Shown here piece by piece: positions 26,601 through 34,535 of a stretch of 64,000 nucleotides of DNA. Position 1 is the stretch's first letter; the number at the start of each line of letters is the position of its first letter. The notes below the pieces were generated by a model. The model was not told the origin of the DNA, made no database searches, and saw only the letters and a program-made list of their open reading frames with translations. The DNA comes from Salegentibacter mishustinae (GTDB taxonomy: Bacteria; Bacteroidota; Bacteroidia; Flavobacteriales; Flavobacteriaceae), in contig NZ_LLKN01000002.1 of the NCBI RefSeq assembly GCF_002900095.1, forward strand, positions 558,001-622,000. The letters are read 5' to 3'. Position numbers and translations under genes: made by a program.

Positions 26601-26739
26601 CGGCTATAGCGGAATGGATCCTGAAATAGGTAGTGTGACTGATATTGATGGTAACGGAGGGGTTCAATCGAGAGGAGTAGATTTTGGCGCATATCCATCT
26701 CCTCAGACTTTCACAGTAGGTGTTAATTTACAATTCTAA
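23602..26739 (+). CDS. SusC/RagA-family TonB-dependent outer-membrane transporter (first pair)
   Basis: This 1045-residue protein imports oligosaccharides across the outer membrane. A signal peptide ends at VMAQ. A carboxypeptidase-regulatory-like domain follows (ITGTVTDDNGMPLPSVSILI). The SusC signature ALQGKAAGVQITQNSGGPGA then begins the plug, with IRGVGSFGNNDPLYVVDGFP and IYGVRANAGVVIIETKKG. The barrel ends with a terminal Phe (VGVNLQF). It is directly followed by SusD. It forms its own plus-strand unit at the edge of the mannan locus, apart from the second pair at 44.5-49.3 kb. Which mannan-derived sugar it takes is unknown. Confidence 0.95.
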   Translation: MSKFKGLLGLLLMLCTQIVMAQTKTITGTVTDDNGMPLPSVSILIQGTTTGVTTDFDGNYSIDNVNSNDKLIFSYVGMQEKVVEVNEQTTINVVLENDANGLEEVVLVAYGSSTQRDLTGAVGSVSSEDIEKFPATSVSQALQGKAAGVQITQNSGGPGAGLSVNIRGVGSFGNNDPLYVVDGFPTQDISFLNPNDIKSMSILKDASAAAIYGVRANAGVVIIETKKGLRDRVTVSIDSWAGFQLEPEQIDMLDVNQFTDFALEIAENQDKQVLDEWRNPGDLRNINWQDYAFDTGFRQGHNISIRGGGEKARAALSVGMVDEEGVILTSSYKRYNIGLNADYDILENLTARADMKYAYSESYQNLSQGYYGFTKLFTNVPYLDDRTGTNQPYDGNGNYGAFPDTGLLSTTNNVLASALQNDNDNGTNNLLGNLALEYSFLDGFKATGKFGFQTQNYAGWSFLPRYNRGNSNADNNPSATYTINQSTFNEYLAEGLLEYKKTFEDHRVEVLLGVSAQKNKFKNVYVESRGFLSDDIRDLAAAEEVTNRSGTWGTATFASTFGRVNYTFKDRYTLTATLRRDGVGNKFSENNLYGTFPSLAAGWNIDEEAFMENSTFDLLKLRGSWGETGNSQGIEPFQFFTSYTGGPTNDNNGYVFGGQPVSGLAPASLGNPNLGWESQVQTNVGIDAELFNRQLYFTVDYFHKSAEDFLLRETTPPQTGFTSRTVNAGNVENRGLELLVGYRKNQGDFQFDLSANFTKIENEISALTRNQDFLIFETNFVPNFVDNWLGFTRSYVGGNVGTFYGYRANGIFQTQAEIDELNAEAPDGTYQESTGANPIAPGDRRFVDLNNDGEITAADREVIGSPFPDFYGGVNFNGSYKNFELGIALYGSYGNDILNFTRVEQETAGGYGINSAYTNVSQEYYENRWTPENPSNTYARAVVEDVNQNNRVSNHFVEDGSFLRLRNIQLAYNLSPDVIENIGLTNAKVYVSGQNLLTLTGYSGMDPEIGSVTDIDGNGGVQSRGVDFGAYPSPQTFTVGVNLQF

Positions 26740-26749
26740 AATTAAAAGT

Positions 26750-28282
26750 ATGAATTTAAAAAAGCTAAAAATAACCAGTATTTGTCTTTTTCTAACAATG
26801 TTAGGTTGTTCTGATGATTATTTAATTGATCAGCAATATGACGGAGTTACTGATGAAATAGTATTTAATGATCCCGAAACCGCATCGGCGGTCGTCACAA
26901 GTGTTTATGATACCTTTCAAGGTGGGACGGTAGAATATTTAACAAAGGCGGTATTTTATCCGGCTAATTTCTTAACTCAGGATTTTAAGAATATAGGCTC
27001 TGATGCATTTTTCCAAACCTTTCAAATTCCTGTAACCTTTGTGCCATTTAATAATATGTGGACTCAGAATTATATTGGTATTGGTAGAGCAAATAATGCT
27101 ATTTACAATATAAATTTAATGGTTGAGGAAGGAGATATTGATGCTGAATATGGTAATAGATTAATTTCAGAATCAAGAGCTTTAAGAGGTGTGCTATATT
27201 CTATTATGGCGTCTAATTTTGGAGGTGTACCAATTGTAACTCAAACAGCTGAACGGATTGAGGACCCTGAAGCTCCCAGAAATACACAGGAGGAAGTTTT
27301 TCGTCAGGTGATTGAGGATATGGAGATGGCAGCAGAATATTTACCCTGGGAATATCCCGAATCGGAAACGGGGAGGATTACTAAGGGAGCGGCTTATGCC
27401 TATATGGGTAGTGCATATATGTGGCTTGGAGAATATCAGAATGCAATTGAAGCTTTTGAAATGTTAGAAGGACATTATACGCTTGAGGATGACTTTCTTG
27501 CTATTCACGCAAATGATAATCAAAATAATAATGAATCAATTTTTGAAGTTCAGCTATATGACGAATCTGGTGATCTAGGTTGGGGACGTGACGATAATAA
27601 AACGTTTATTCAATCTTTTACGATGCCTAATGAAATTGGGAATGGTGGGGGTTACGCGGTTCCAACTGAAGCTTTATACAATTCCTTTGAAGATGGGGAT
27701 GAAAGAAGGTCTGCTACTCTCATTGGACCTGGGGAGGAACATCCAGATCCTATTATAGACATTGCTATGTATGAAAATGTACAGCAAAATTTTGGAGGTA
27801 TCAATACCTTAGGTACAGAAGAAGATCCGTGGACGGGTATTGACGGCCTTCCGGGGAGAGAAGGGTATTATGCAGTCAAATTATGGAGAAACCCTATTGT
27901 AGACGGTTGGTCAGGACCTAATATTTTTGGAGGTCAAAACTTAATATTTTTGAGATACGGGGAAGTGCTTTTAAGCCTTGCTGAGTCTTACCACAAAATA
28001 GGCAACGATTCAAAATCTATGGAATATTTAATGAGAGTTCGAAACCGAGCTGGATTGGAACAACCACCCCAAGGTGAACTTATGAATTCAATACTTGAAG
28101 AGTATAGGCACGAATTAGCCGGCGAATTTTCACTTTGGTGGGTTCTAAGACGCTCTGGTGACCATATTGAGTATATTCAAGATCGTTTTGATATTGCCAT
28201 TCCAGAGGGAAAAGATTTAATGCCCATTCCGCAACAACAAATTGACATAAATCCAAATTTAACTCAAAACCCAGGATATTAA
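26750..28282 (+). CDS. SusD/RagB-family outer-membrane glycan-binding lipoprotein (first pair)
   Basis: From the ATG at 26750 the protein has 510 residues, with a lipoprotein signal ending in LTMLGC. It shows the SusD pattern: SRALRGVLYSIMASNFGGVP, ITKGAAYAYMGSAYMWLGEY (TPR-like), FLRYGEVLLSLAESY, and the C-terminal YRHELAGEFSLWWVLRRSG. It forms a lid on the SusC barrel and delivers oligosaccharides. It starts 10 bp after the susC stop; the earlier frame start at 26720 inside susC is unlikely. A strong terminator follows it. Confidence 0.94.
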   Translation: MNLKKLKITSICLFLTMLGCSDDYLIDQQYDGVTDEIVFNDPETASAVVTSVYDTFQGGTVEYLTKAVFYPANFLTQDFKNIGSDAFFQTFQIPVTFVPFNNMWTQNYIGIGRANNAIYNINLMVEEGDIDAEYGNRLISESRALRGVLYSIMASNFGGVPIVTQTAERIEDPEAPRNTQEEVFRQVIEDMEMAAEYLPWEYPESETGRITKGAAYAYMGSAYMWLGEYQNAIEAFEMLEGHYTLEDDFLAIHANDNQNNNESIFEVQLYDESGDLGWGRDDNKTFIQSFTMPNEIGNGGGYAVPTEALYNSFEDGDERRSATLIGPGEEHPDPIIDIAMYENVQQNFGGINTLGTEEDPWTGIDGLPGREGYYAVKLWRNPIVDGWSGPNIFGGQNLIFLRYGEVLLSLAESYHKIGNDSKSMEYLMRVRNRAGLEQPPQGELMNSILEEYRHELAGEFSLWWVLRRSGDHIEYIQDRFDIAIPEGKDLMPIPQQQIDINPNLTQNPGY

Positions 28283-28310
28283 TTAAACCATTAAGTTAAA
28301 TTCAGGGTAA

Positions 28311-28340
28311 AGGCTCCAGATTGAACTGGAGCCTTTTTTA
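28311..28340 (+). terminator. Rho-independent terminator after SusD
   Basis: Nine-bp stem AGGCTCCAG / CTGGAGCCT with a 6-nt loop and a T run. It ends the first SusC/SusD transcription unit. Confidence 0.85.
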
Positions 28341-28736
28341 TGCATATGATCATAAGGGGACGTTATTCGTAAGGTACTAATCTTAAATACCTTTTAGAGG
28401 AATAATTAGAACCAAATAGTCACGGGTTCCATTCAAGGTTGATCCAAGAAGGACCTGATGTTAAGAATAGAAAATGAATAAATGCATTACAGTTCAATCT
28501 TATTCTTACCCATTGTTTAAAGACGGGGAAAAGGAGAGAGGAAAACTGGTTTTTGTCCAAGTTTCATAATCATGCTCGGCTTTATTGCTTTTCGGAAGTG
28601 TTGGGAAAAGTCATATTTAACTTGAGAAATCATTACTAATTACTGATTTCTTCTTAAGATTATAAAAATTGCCAAACCAAAATGGAGAATGGGTCTGGTT
28701 ATAGAAACAATAGGTCAGATTCAGTATTTTTTCGAT
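28341..28736. other. Intergenic region between SusD terminator and GH43 remnant
   Basis: About 400 bp with no supported gene or repeat. It separates two converging transcription units. Confidence 0.5.
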
Positions 28737-28789
28737 TTACTCTTCAGGAGATAAATAATCAAATTCATAAAATTTCCCAAAACCTATAG
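28737..28789 (-). pseudogene. 3' remnant of the GH43 gene cut off by the IS element
   Basis: Joining the GH43 frame at the target site across the IS (removing the IS and one ATAG copy) gives ...DDNSSI then GFGKFYEFDYLSPEE and a stop at 28737-28739. The frame is kept exactly, so this is the original C-terminus of the enzyme, now separated by 1.2 kb. Confidence 0.8.
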
Positions 28790-28801
28790 TGTAAGCTTCC
28801 C

Positions 28802-29593
28802 CTAATTAGAACTGCTTGATTGTCCAAAAATATCATTTTTCATTCTCCTGTCGGTACCGACAGGAGAATGAGTTTTTGCGTATGCTACGGGGGCCATTTT
28901 TCCCAGTGCATTATGTGGTCTTACATTGTTGTAATCTTCCATCCAGGTCTCGGTTTGTTCCCTTACCTGATTTAGATCTTCAAAGAGGTACTTATTGAGA
29001 ACGCCTCTTCGATATGTTCCATTGAATCTCTCTATAAAAGCATTCTGGGTTGGTTTCCCAGGTTGAATATACTGAAAGTCGATTTCTTGCATCTGGCTCC
29101 ATTCTGAAGCGATCTTAGCAACAAATTCAGGACCATTATCCATTCTTATTTTTTTGGGTTTTCCCCTGCGATTAATCAAATGGTTCAATACCCAGACGAC
29201 ACGTTTGCTGGGTAGTGAAAAATCAATTTCTATATGCAATGCTTCTCGGTTGTAATCATCAATTACGGTTAAGCCACGGAAGCGTCTTTTGTTTTCTAGG
29301 ACATCGGTCACAAAATCAATACTCCAGCAACGATTAGGAGCTATGGGAGCCTCCAGGGGTTCTTTAACCCTGGCAGGTAAACGCTTTTTTACCTTTCGTC
29401 TCAAACTTAAACCAAGTTTTTTATAGACCCTGTACACCCGTTTATGGTTCCAGGGCTTGCCTTCACTCCTTAGACGATCGTAAGCCATCCAGAAGCCTTC
29501 TTCGCTATGTTCTTTAGCTTTCTGTTGTAGAGCCTCTTCGATAGCAGTATCATCCTTTGGAATTGGCCTGTAATAAAAAACGCTTTTACTCAT
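28802..29593 (-). CDS. IS3-family transposase OrfB (DDE integrase)
   Basis: This 263-residue part contains the rve integrase core with the DDE triad: CWSIDFVTD (first Asp), IRMDNGPEF (second Asp) and [15 protein letters not shown] (Glu). The open frame extends upstream past the ATG at 29593 as [20 protein letters not shown] up to the end of orfA. The full OrfAB protein is probably made by -1 slippage on an A7G run (29671-29678 on the minus strand: reading AAA AAG then GCT TTA). The ATG start given is therefore only a nominal one. Confidence 0.92.
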   Translation of the reverse strand: MSKSVFYYRPIPKDDTAIEEALQQKAKEHSEEGFWMAYDRLRSEGKPWNHKRVYRVYKKLGLSLRRKVKKRLPARVKEPLEAPIAPNRCWSIDFVTDVLENKRRFRGLTVIDDYNREALHIEIDFSLPSKRVVWVLNHLINRRGKPKKIRMDNGPEFVAKIASEWSQMQEIDFQYIQPGKPTQNAFIERFNGTYRRGVLNKYLFEDLNQVREQTETWMEDYNNVRPHNALGKMAPVAYAKTHSPVGTDRRMKNDIFGQSSSSN

Positions 29594-29667
29594 ATTTAAA
29601 ACACGGCACGCCCTGCTAATACCGTAACGCGTAAGTTCTTTGGCTATGGTTCTTTTACGGCAGGGCT

Positions 29668-29934
29668 CTAAAGCTTTTTTTCGATGATTTCTTTGGCCAT
29701 TTGATGATCCAGGGATAGATTGGCATACATCTGCTTCAGCCTTCGGTTCTCCTCCTCAAGGTCCTTCAGGCGCTTCAGCTCCTTGCCGTTCATACCGCCA
29801 TAACGTTCCCGCCACTTGTAGAATGCAGCTGTACTAATGCCATATTCACGGCTGATTTCTGCGGCCGTTTTTCCGTTATCAAACTCCTTTAAAATCTTTG
29901 CGATTTGCTGTGGTGAATATCTACTCTTCTTCAT
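29668..29934 (-). CDS. IS3-family transposase OrfA (HTH protein)
   Basis: This 88-residue protein has the HTH_Tnp_1 domain ([20 protein letters not shown], then [20 protein letters not shown]) and a leucine-zipper-like C-terminus [19 protein letters not shown]. It binds the IS ends. Its last codons GAA AAA AAG CTT TAG contain the slippery A7G run that would allow frameshifting into OrfB. Confidence 0.92.
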   Translation of the reverse strand: MKKSRYSPQQIAKILKEFDNGKTAAEISREYGISTAAFYKWRERYGGMNGKELKRLKDLEEENRRLKQMYANLSLDHQMAKEIIEKKL

Positions 29935-29984
29935 AATTACTGTTTAAAGTTATAAAATATATTATACTTTTAAACAGTTCGTTT

Positions 29985-31529
29985 TTAAGGGTAGCTTACA
30001 ATAGAACTATTATCATCAGAGACTGCAAACATCCCTAGCATTATACCTGTAAATCCTCCTGCAGTTTCAGAACTTAAGTATCTTACATCCATTTTGTCAA
30101 TGAAATTATAGTTTTCTCCATCAAGACAATACGAAAAATCATAATAATCATTACTACCTTCAATATTGAGGTAAACAACTTCTTCGTTAGAAAGCTCAGT
30201 TATAATTTTCTCATGGGTTAATTCTCCCAAAATATAGCGTAGCACTAACTGTTGTTTAGAATTATTTTTTTGTCTCAGAAAAAGGTCGTAGTGTGATTGA
30301 TGATCCATAAAAACTGTTACTCCTGCTTCATCTTTTTCACTTGCATCTAATAGATTCAACTTTACAATAGAATTGAAATTAATGTGTTCCTGGCGTCGTG
30401 CAATTAAAGTTGGTGAGCCGTTATCGTTTAACGAAACGGGAGATACTTTTAGGTTTATAGATCCTTCCTTAGCGTTGATACTATAATTCTCCTTTATAGG
30501 GTTTCTAATATAATTCCATTTATGTCCGAGTTCTTTTTGAGTGAAATTTGCTGGCTCTTTTGAATCTTCAAATGGTTGTAATGCTAAAGTTGGAACGTTC
30601 ATATCAAGGCTAACTGTTCCACTTTTATTAATTACCGGCCAGTTGTCATTATTCCAAGATACCGGAGCTAAAAAAGTTTCCCTACCTAGCATATGGTGGT
30701 TCCCTGATTGAGGTCTGAAGCCCAGAAAAACTACCCACCAACTTCCGTCCTCTGCCTTAGCAAAATCGCCGTGTCCGGTCCCCTGAATTGGACTTGTTTG
30801 GGTTTCTACACCGATATGGGTTAAAATTGGATTTTTAGGATTAGGTTCATATGGTCCTTCAATATTTCTGCTGCGGGCTATGGTTACTGTATGTCCATAT
30901 TCTGTACCTCCTTCCGATAATAAAAGGAAATACCAATCGTCCTTTTTATAGATATGAGGGGCTTCAGGATATCTTCCTCCGGTACCACTCCAAATTGGTA
31001 TAGGTTCTGAAAGTTGCTCACCTGTTTTAGGATCTATTTCAGAGAGGTATATTTGATTATCTGGATTTACGGTAAGATAGCATTTTCCCCCCTCGAAAAA
31101 GAGGGATGGGTCTATTCCCTTTTGTTCTAGCCATATTGGTTCTGACCATTCACCTTTTGGGTCTTCAGTATAAACTAAAAAATTACCTTTATGGGAAACA
31201 TTTGTAGAGACCATATAGAAGACACCCTTATGGTAACGGAGGGTTGGAGCATATATACCTTCTGAGATCCCTGCATTTTGTAAATTAAGCTGTGATTCCC
31301 TTGTTAAGCAATGACCTATTTGCTCCCAGTTTATTAAATCTTTACTATGAAAAATTGGTACCCCTGGAAAATAGGCGAAACTACTATTTACCAAATAAAA
31401 ATCATCCCCGACTTTACAAACACTGGGATCTGGATGAAACCCCTCAATAATGGGATTTTTAAAGCCCTGTGCGTTGCAAAGGACTATCGCAAAATGGAAG
31501 TAAAGAAGAAAAGGAAGTAGTCTGCTCAT
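29985..31529 (-). CDS. GH43 glycosidase, C-terminus replaced by IS sequence
   Basis: The protein has a signal peptide (cut near CNAQ) and a five-bladed propeller GH43 domain at about 22-320. Catalytic acids are in GFHPDPSVCKVGDDFYLV (general base Asp), KGIDPSLFFEG (pKa-modulating Asp) and GRYPEAPHIYKKDDWYF (general acid Glu). A concanavalin-like C-terminal beta-sandwich follows (about 330-514), as in beta-xylosidase/arabinofuranosidase types. The IS at 28790-30000 removed the last 15 residues; the frame now ends VSYP from IS bases. Because the lost strand belongs to the C-terminal domain, activity may be weakened or kept. The enzyme's linkage in the mannan pathway is unknown; arabinose or xylose side chains are possible. 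Confidence 0.9.
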   Translation of the reverse strand: MSRLLPFLLYFHFAIVLCNAQGFKNPIIEGFHPDPSVCKVGDDFYLVNSSFAYFPGVPIFHSKDLINWEQIGHCLTRESQLNLQNAGISEGIYAPTLRYHKGVFYMVSTNVSHKGNFLVYTEDPKGEWSEPIWLEQKGIDPSLFFEGGKCYLTVNPDNQIYLSEIDPKTGEQLSEPIPIWSGTGGRYPEAPHIYKKDDWYFLLLSEGGTEYGHTVTIARSRNIEGPYEPNPKNPILTHIGVETQTSPIQGTGHGDFAKAEDGSWWVVFLGFRPQSGNHHMLGRETFLAPVSWNNDNWPVINKSGTVSLDMNVPTLALQPFEDSKEPANFTQKELGHKWNYIRNPIKENYSINAKEGSINLKVSPVSLNDNGSPTLIARRQEHINFNSIVKLNLLDASEKDEAGVTVFMDHQSHYDLFLRQKNNSKQQLVLRYILGELTHEKIITELSNEEVVYLNIEGSNDYYDFSYCLDGENYNFIDKMDVRYLSSETAGGFTGIMLGMFAVSDDNSSIVSYP

Positions 31530-31562
31530 AGGTATGTGAAATCTTTAAACTTTTAGATATAA

Positions 31563-33494
31563 TTACTCAGTTACCAAACTTGTAAATCCTGCTCCCTGTA
31601 ATTGCAATGTAATCGAACCATTTCGCACCGATAATGTTTCCATTAATTCGTTTGATTTTTCTTTGTTAGTAAGGAACACCTTCATTTTGCTCACTTCTTT
31701 AGGTAAACCTGTTATTGTTACTTTTCGGGTAGCACCTTTATTTACCAGGTGAATAGCATAAATGCCTTTTTCCTTATCACCGTATGCAGCAGCAGTTATA
31801 GCGTCATTACTAGTGGTGATAGGAAGTGCGTAAAGGCCTTTTGGCGTATTACCTAATTGCTGAAGATTAAAAAATCTTTGAGTTGGATGTAATTCTTCTT
31901 CAGTATTCCCGAAAATACCACCGCCCGACATCGGTGAATAATCGGCGGTAAGCTGCCATTGTAGTATTGTTAAAGGTTGGGCTTTGTTTAATATCTTTAA
32001 ATAGACATCAATTTCATCTAAAGCATAGGTAGGTTCTTCCAAAATTTGAGGATAACGCCATGCTCCAGCATCTATGCTCCCTTCCCCAATAAAGAGTGGC
32101 TTATCTACACGGTTTGAAATATCATACCATCTTAGAAGGTTCTCATCCGTCCATCCACGCCAGGAATGAAATGAAACCCCACCAATATAAGGTCGGCTTT
32201 GAGGATCGGTAGAAGCCGTGGTTGTAAAATCCCAGCCATTGGCATCAGCAGTGTCTCCCAGTAAAAATTCAGTTTTCAGTCCATTTTCCCGAAAATAGGC
32301 TCCCAATTCTTTAATCATTTCATTGTGATCTTCCTCTGTTTGGCGAACATCAATGCCTAAATCGGCTTCATTAAAAGAGAACATAACCGTCTCTACACCA
32401 TATTCTTGCTTAAGATATTTAATATAGGAAGTAAGAGAATTATAAATTTTCTCCTTTTTTTGAAGGTTGAGCAAATTACCCCGATTTCCATTCATATCTA
32501 ATCCGCTTGAAGGTTCTCCGATTATTGCCCAACGGGGAGCAAACCAGGCAGCGAGAATTACTGGGATTCCTTTTTTATCCAGGCGTTGCGCCATTTCCAT
32601 AGCAGCTTCTACCTTTGGATCAAGGTTACCTTTTCTGGCTTCTTCAATAGGATCTTTACTTGAATCAGGATGCCATTCTCTCCAGGGCATTTCAACTCGT
32701 GACCAGGCAACTCTAAGATTTTTCAGGCTATAGTCGATTACCTGAGGATCTGTCTCAGGGTTTTGCAACCTGAAATTACCACCAATTCCATCGAATTTCT
32801 TCCCTTCCTGTTGAGGGAAAACTTTTAGTTCTACAATTGAATTATCAATTTCTCCAGTAGCTTTAATGCTAAAGGTATTGCTGTAGTTTTTCTTTGGCGA
32901 AATTTCACCCGAGGCAATCTCAAAATTTAACTGATAAAAACCTTCTGAATTTTTTCTGATTATAACCTTAGTTTGATGTTTAAAATCAATTACAAATTCT
33001 CTTGAAGGAACACTTACCACTAAACCTTCGGCTGGTGCATTATATAAACCATCCAAATTTCCAGAAAGATCATTACTTGAAAGTGATGATGGAGTTCTAA
33101 AGTCAAATTGAGTTTCCTTTCCAAACTCTTCAGGCAATTCTATTCGAAAAAACGCCCCATTGAGATCTAGAGAATCGGGAGAACTGAATTCAACTTTTAT
33201 ATTAGCTTTTCCTTTTTCAACATCGCTAATGGTTTGTTTCCACTTGATGCTATCCATTTGATAGCTGAATGTTTTAATACCCTGATTCCTTTTAAAATCT
33301 ATATCTTGCCCTTCTTTTCTGGTAATCCAGGCATTATCCCAATTAGATTTCATTAAAACAAGGCTGGAATTAAATTCCATTAATTGATTGTCGACCCTGA
33401 TGCCTGTCATATTTCCCCAGGTTGTAAATTCGGCCTGTGCAAGAATAGAAGGCGCCCCAATTAATATAAATAAGATGGTAAATAGATTTTTCAT
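31563..33494 (-). CDS. GH30-like (clan GH-A) secreted glycosidase
   Basis: This 643-residue protein has a signal peptide (ending LAQ). About 200 residues of beta-sandwich-like sequence follow, then a TIM-barrel domain from about 225 with FDGIGGNFRLQ (start), VILAAWFAPRW, the acid/base MFSFNEADLGID, and the nucleophile KPLFIGEGSIDAG. The C-terminal part (about 560-643) resembles the small beta domain of GH30. The NE...E layout is that of clan GH-A, but it departs from familiar GH30 subfamilies, so substrate is not assigned; a beta-mannoside or beta-glucoside would fit. It is in a minus-strand run GH9 - GH26 - this - GH43 with gaps of 17-34 bp. Confidence 0.72.
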   Translation of the reverse strand: MKNLFTILFILIGAPSILAQAEFTTWGNMTGIRVDNQLMEFNSSLVLMKSNWDNAWITRKEGQDIDFKRNQGIKTFSYQMDSIKWKQTISDVEKGKANIKVEFSSPDSLDLNGAFFRIELPEEFGKETQFDFRTPSSLSSNDLSGNLDGLYNAPAEGLVVSVPSREFVIDFKHQTKVIIRKNSEGFYQLNFEIASGEISPKKNYSNTFSIKATGEIDNSIVELKVFPQQEGKKFDGIGGNFRLQNPETDPQVIDYSLKNLRVAWSRVEMPWREWHPDSSKDPIEEARKGNLDPKVEAAMEMAQRLDKKGIPVILAAWFAPRWAIIGEPSSGLDMNGNRGNLLNLQKKEKIYNSLTSYIKYLKQEYGVETVMFSFNEADLGIDVRQTEEDHNEMIKELGAYFRENGLKTEFLLGDTADANGWDFTTTASTDPQSRPYIGGVSFHSWRGWTDENLLRWYDISNRVDKPLFIGEGSIDAGAWRYPQILEEPTYALDEIDVYLKILNKAQPLTILQWQLTADYSPMSGGGIFGNTEEELHPTQRFFNLQQLGNTPKGLYALPITTSNDAITAAAYGDKEKGIYAIHLVNKGATRKVTITGLPKEVSKMKVFLTNKEKSNELMETLSVRNGSITLQLQGAGFTSLVTE

Positions 33495-33528
33495 TTTTTA
33501 TTTTAGTTTTTTGAATTGCTACTTGATT

Positions 33529-34518
33529 TTATTTCTTTTTATCTGTTTCTCTTGAAATAGTCTTTTCGAAATTATAAATAGCTTTTACTTTTTCTTCTGA
33601 GTTTGCAGTCTGTAACCAATTTGACCATACCATAAACCAACTCCATTGCGGTTGAGCTTCCAGTATATTTGGTTTTGGTAACTGCCCCACTTCGCCAAGA
33701 GCAATTGGCTTCCCGTCTGCAAGTTTTAAAAGCTCTTTATAATCTTTTTGCTCATAATCAAAGTGATAAATATCAGTGGCAAGGATGTCAACATATTCAT
33801 GACCAGGATAAAATTCCTGATATTCAAACGCCTCGTCCTGTGGTATATCCCTTGGACCATTAGCATTCCACACCCAAATAAGATTATTTAGGTTGTGGTG
33901 ATTCGTATAACGTTCGTACATTAGTTTCCATAATTTTTGATAACCTTCGGGACCTCTTTTATTTCCCCACCAAAACCATACACCATTCATTTCGTGGTAT
34001 GGTCTCCACAAAACCGGAACATTAGCTTCCTTAAGTTTCTTTAGATGGCCTGCAACATTATCAATTTGGTCCAACCATTTTTCGTGAAGTGTAGTGCCTG
34101 GAGTTACTAACTCTTCCCAATCGGCATCGCTAATCTCGTTTTGTACACTATTAGCCCAGCCATATGGAGGAGTATCCTGAGGTCTTCCTACATGCCACAT
34201 TAGTGTTACTATAGCTCCTTCCCGGTGTTTTTCGATAGCGGCCTCTACAATCCTTTCTCCTGGATCGGTTTCTCCGTTCCAGTAAAAATCAGTTCCCCAA
34301 ACCGCAGGGAATTTTCCGGTAATGGCTTCAACTTGATTATAAAACTTATCAGGTTCCTCATTATAGCTGTGCTGTCCGGATAGTATATTATCGTCTAAAG
34401 AATATATATAATGCAATAATTCCTTAGCTTCCTGGGTGGCATTTTTGTTCACCGGTGCTTTTTGGCTAAATACATTGCTAAAAAAGATAAAACTGATAAG
34501 CGTAACAGCGAATTTCAT
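33529..34518 (-). CDS. GH26 endo-beta-mannanase (first copy)
   Basis: This 329-residue secreted enzyme has a signal peptide (ending VFSQ) and one GH26 domain. The acid/base Glu is in VLWRPYHEMNGVWFWWGN and the nucleophile Glu in IALGEVGQL; VTLMWHVGRP and DILATDIYHFD are further family blocks. It would cut internal beta-1,4-mannosyl links, probably in the periplasm or outside, because the signal is cleavable and not a lipobox. It shares the minus-strand operon with GH9 upstream (17 bp) and the GH30-like enzyme downstream (34 bp). Confidence 0.93.
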   Translation of the reverse strand: MKFAVTLISFIFFSNVFSQKAPVNKNATQEAKELLHYIYSLDDNILSGQHSYNEEPDKFYNQVEAITGKFPAVWGTDFYWNGETDPGERIVEAAIEKHREGAIVTLMWHVGRPQDTPPYGWANSVQNEISDADWEELVTPGTTLHEKWLDQIDNVAGHLKKLKEANVPVLWRPYHEMNGVWFWWGNKRGPEGYQKLWKLMYERYTNHHNLNNLIWVWNANGPRDIPQDEAFEYQEFYPGHEYVDILATDIYHFDYEQKDYKELLKLADGKPIALGEVGQLPKPNILEAQPQWSWFMVWSNWLQTANSEEKVKAIYNFEKTISRETDKKK

Positions 34519-34535
34519 GTAATTTATTTTTAAGT

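Larger units (their letters stand above)
28790..30000 (-). mobile_element. IS3-family insertion sequence (IS407-like group), complete
   Basis: The 1211-bp element has terminal inverted repeats: TGTAAGCTTCCCCTAATTAGAAC at the left (written 28790 onward) and TGTAAGCTACCCTTAAAAACGAAC when the right end is read on the minus strand. A 4-bp target duplication ATAG flanks it (28786-28789 and 30001-30004). It holds overlapping orfA and orfB. Intact ends, an intact target duplication and intact frames suggest a recent insertion. Confidence 0.92.
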
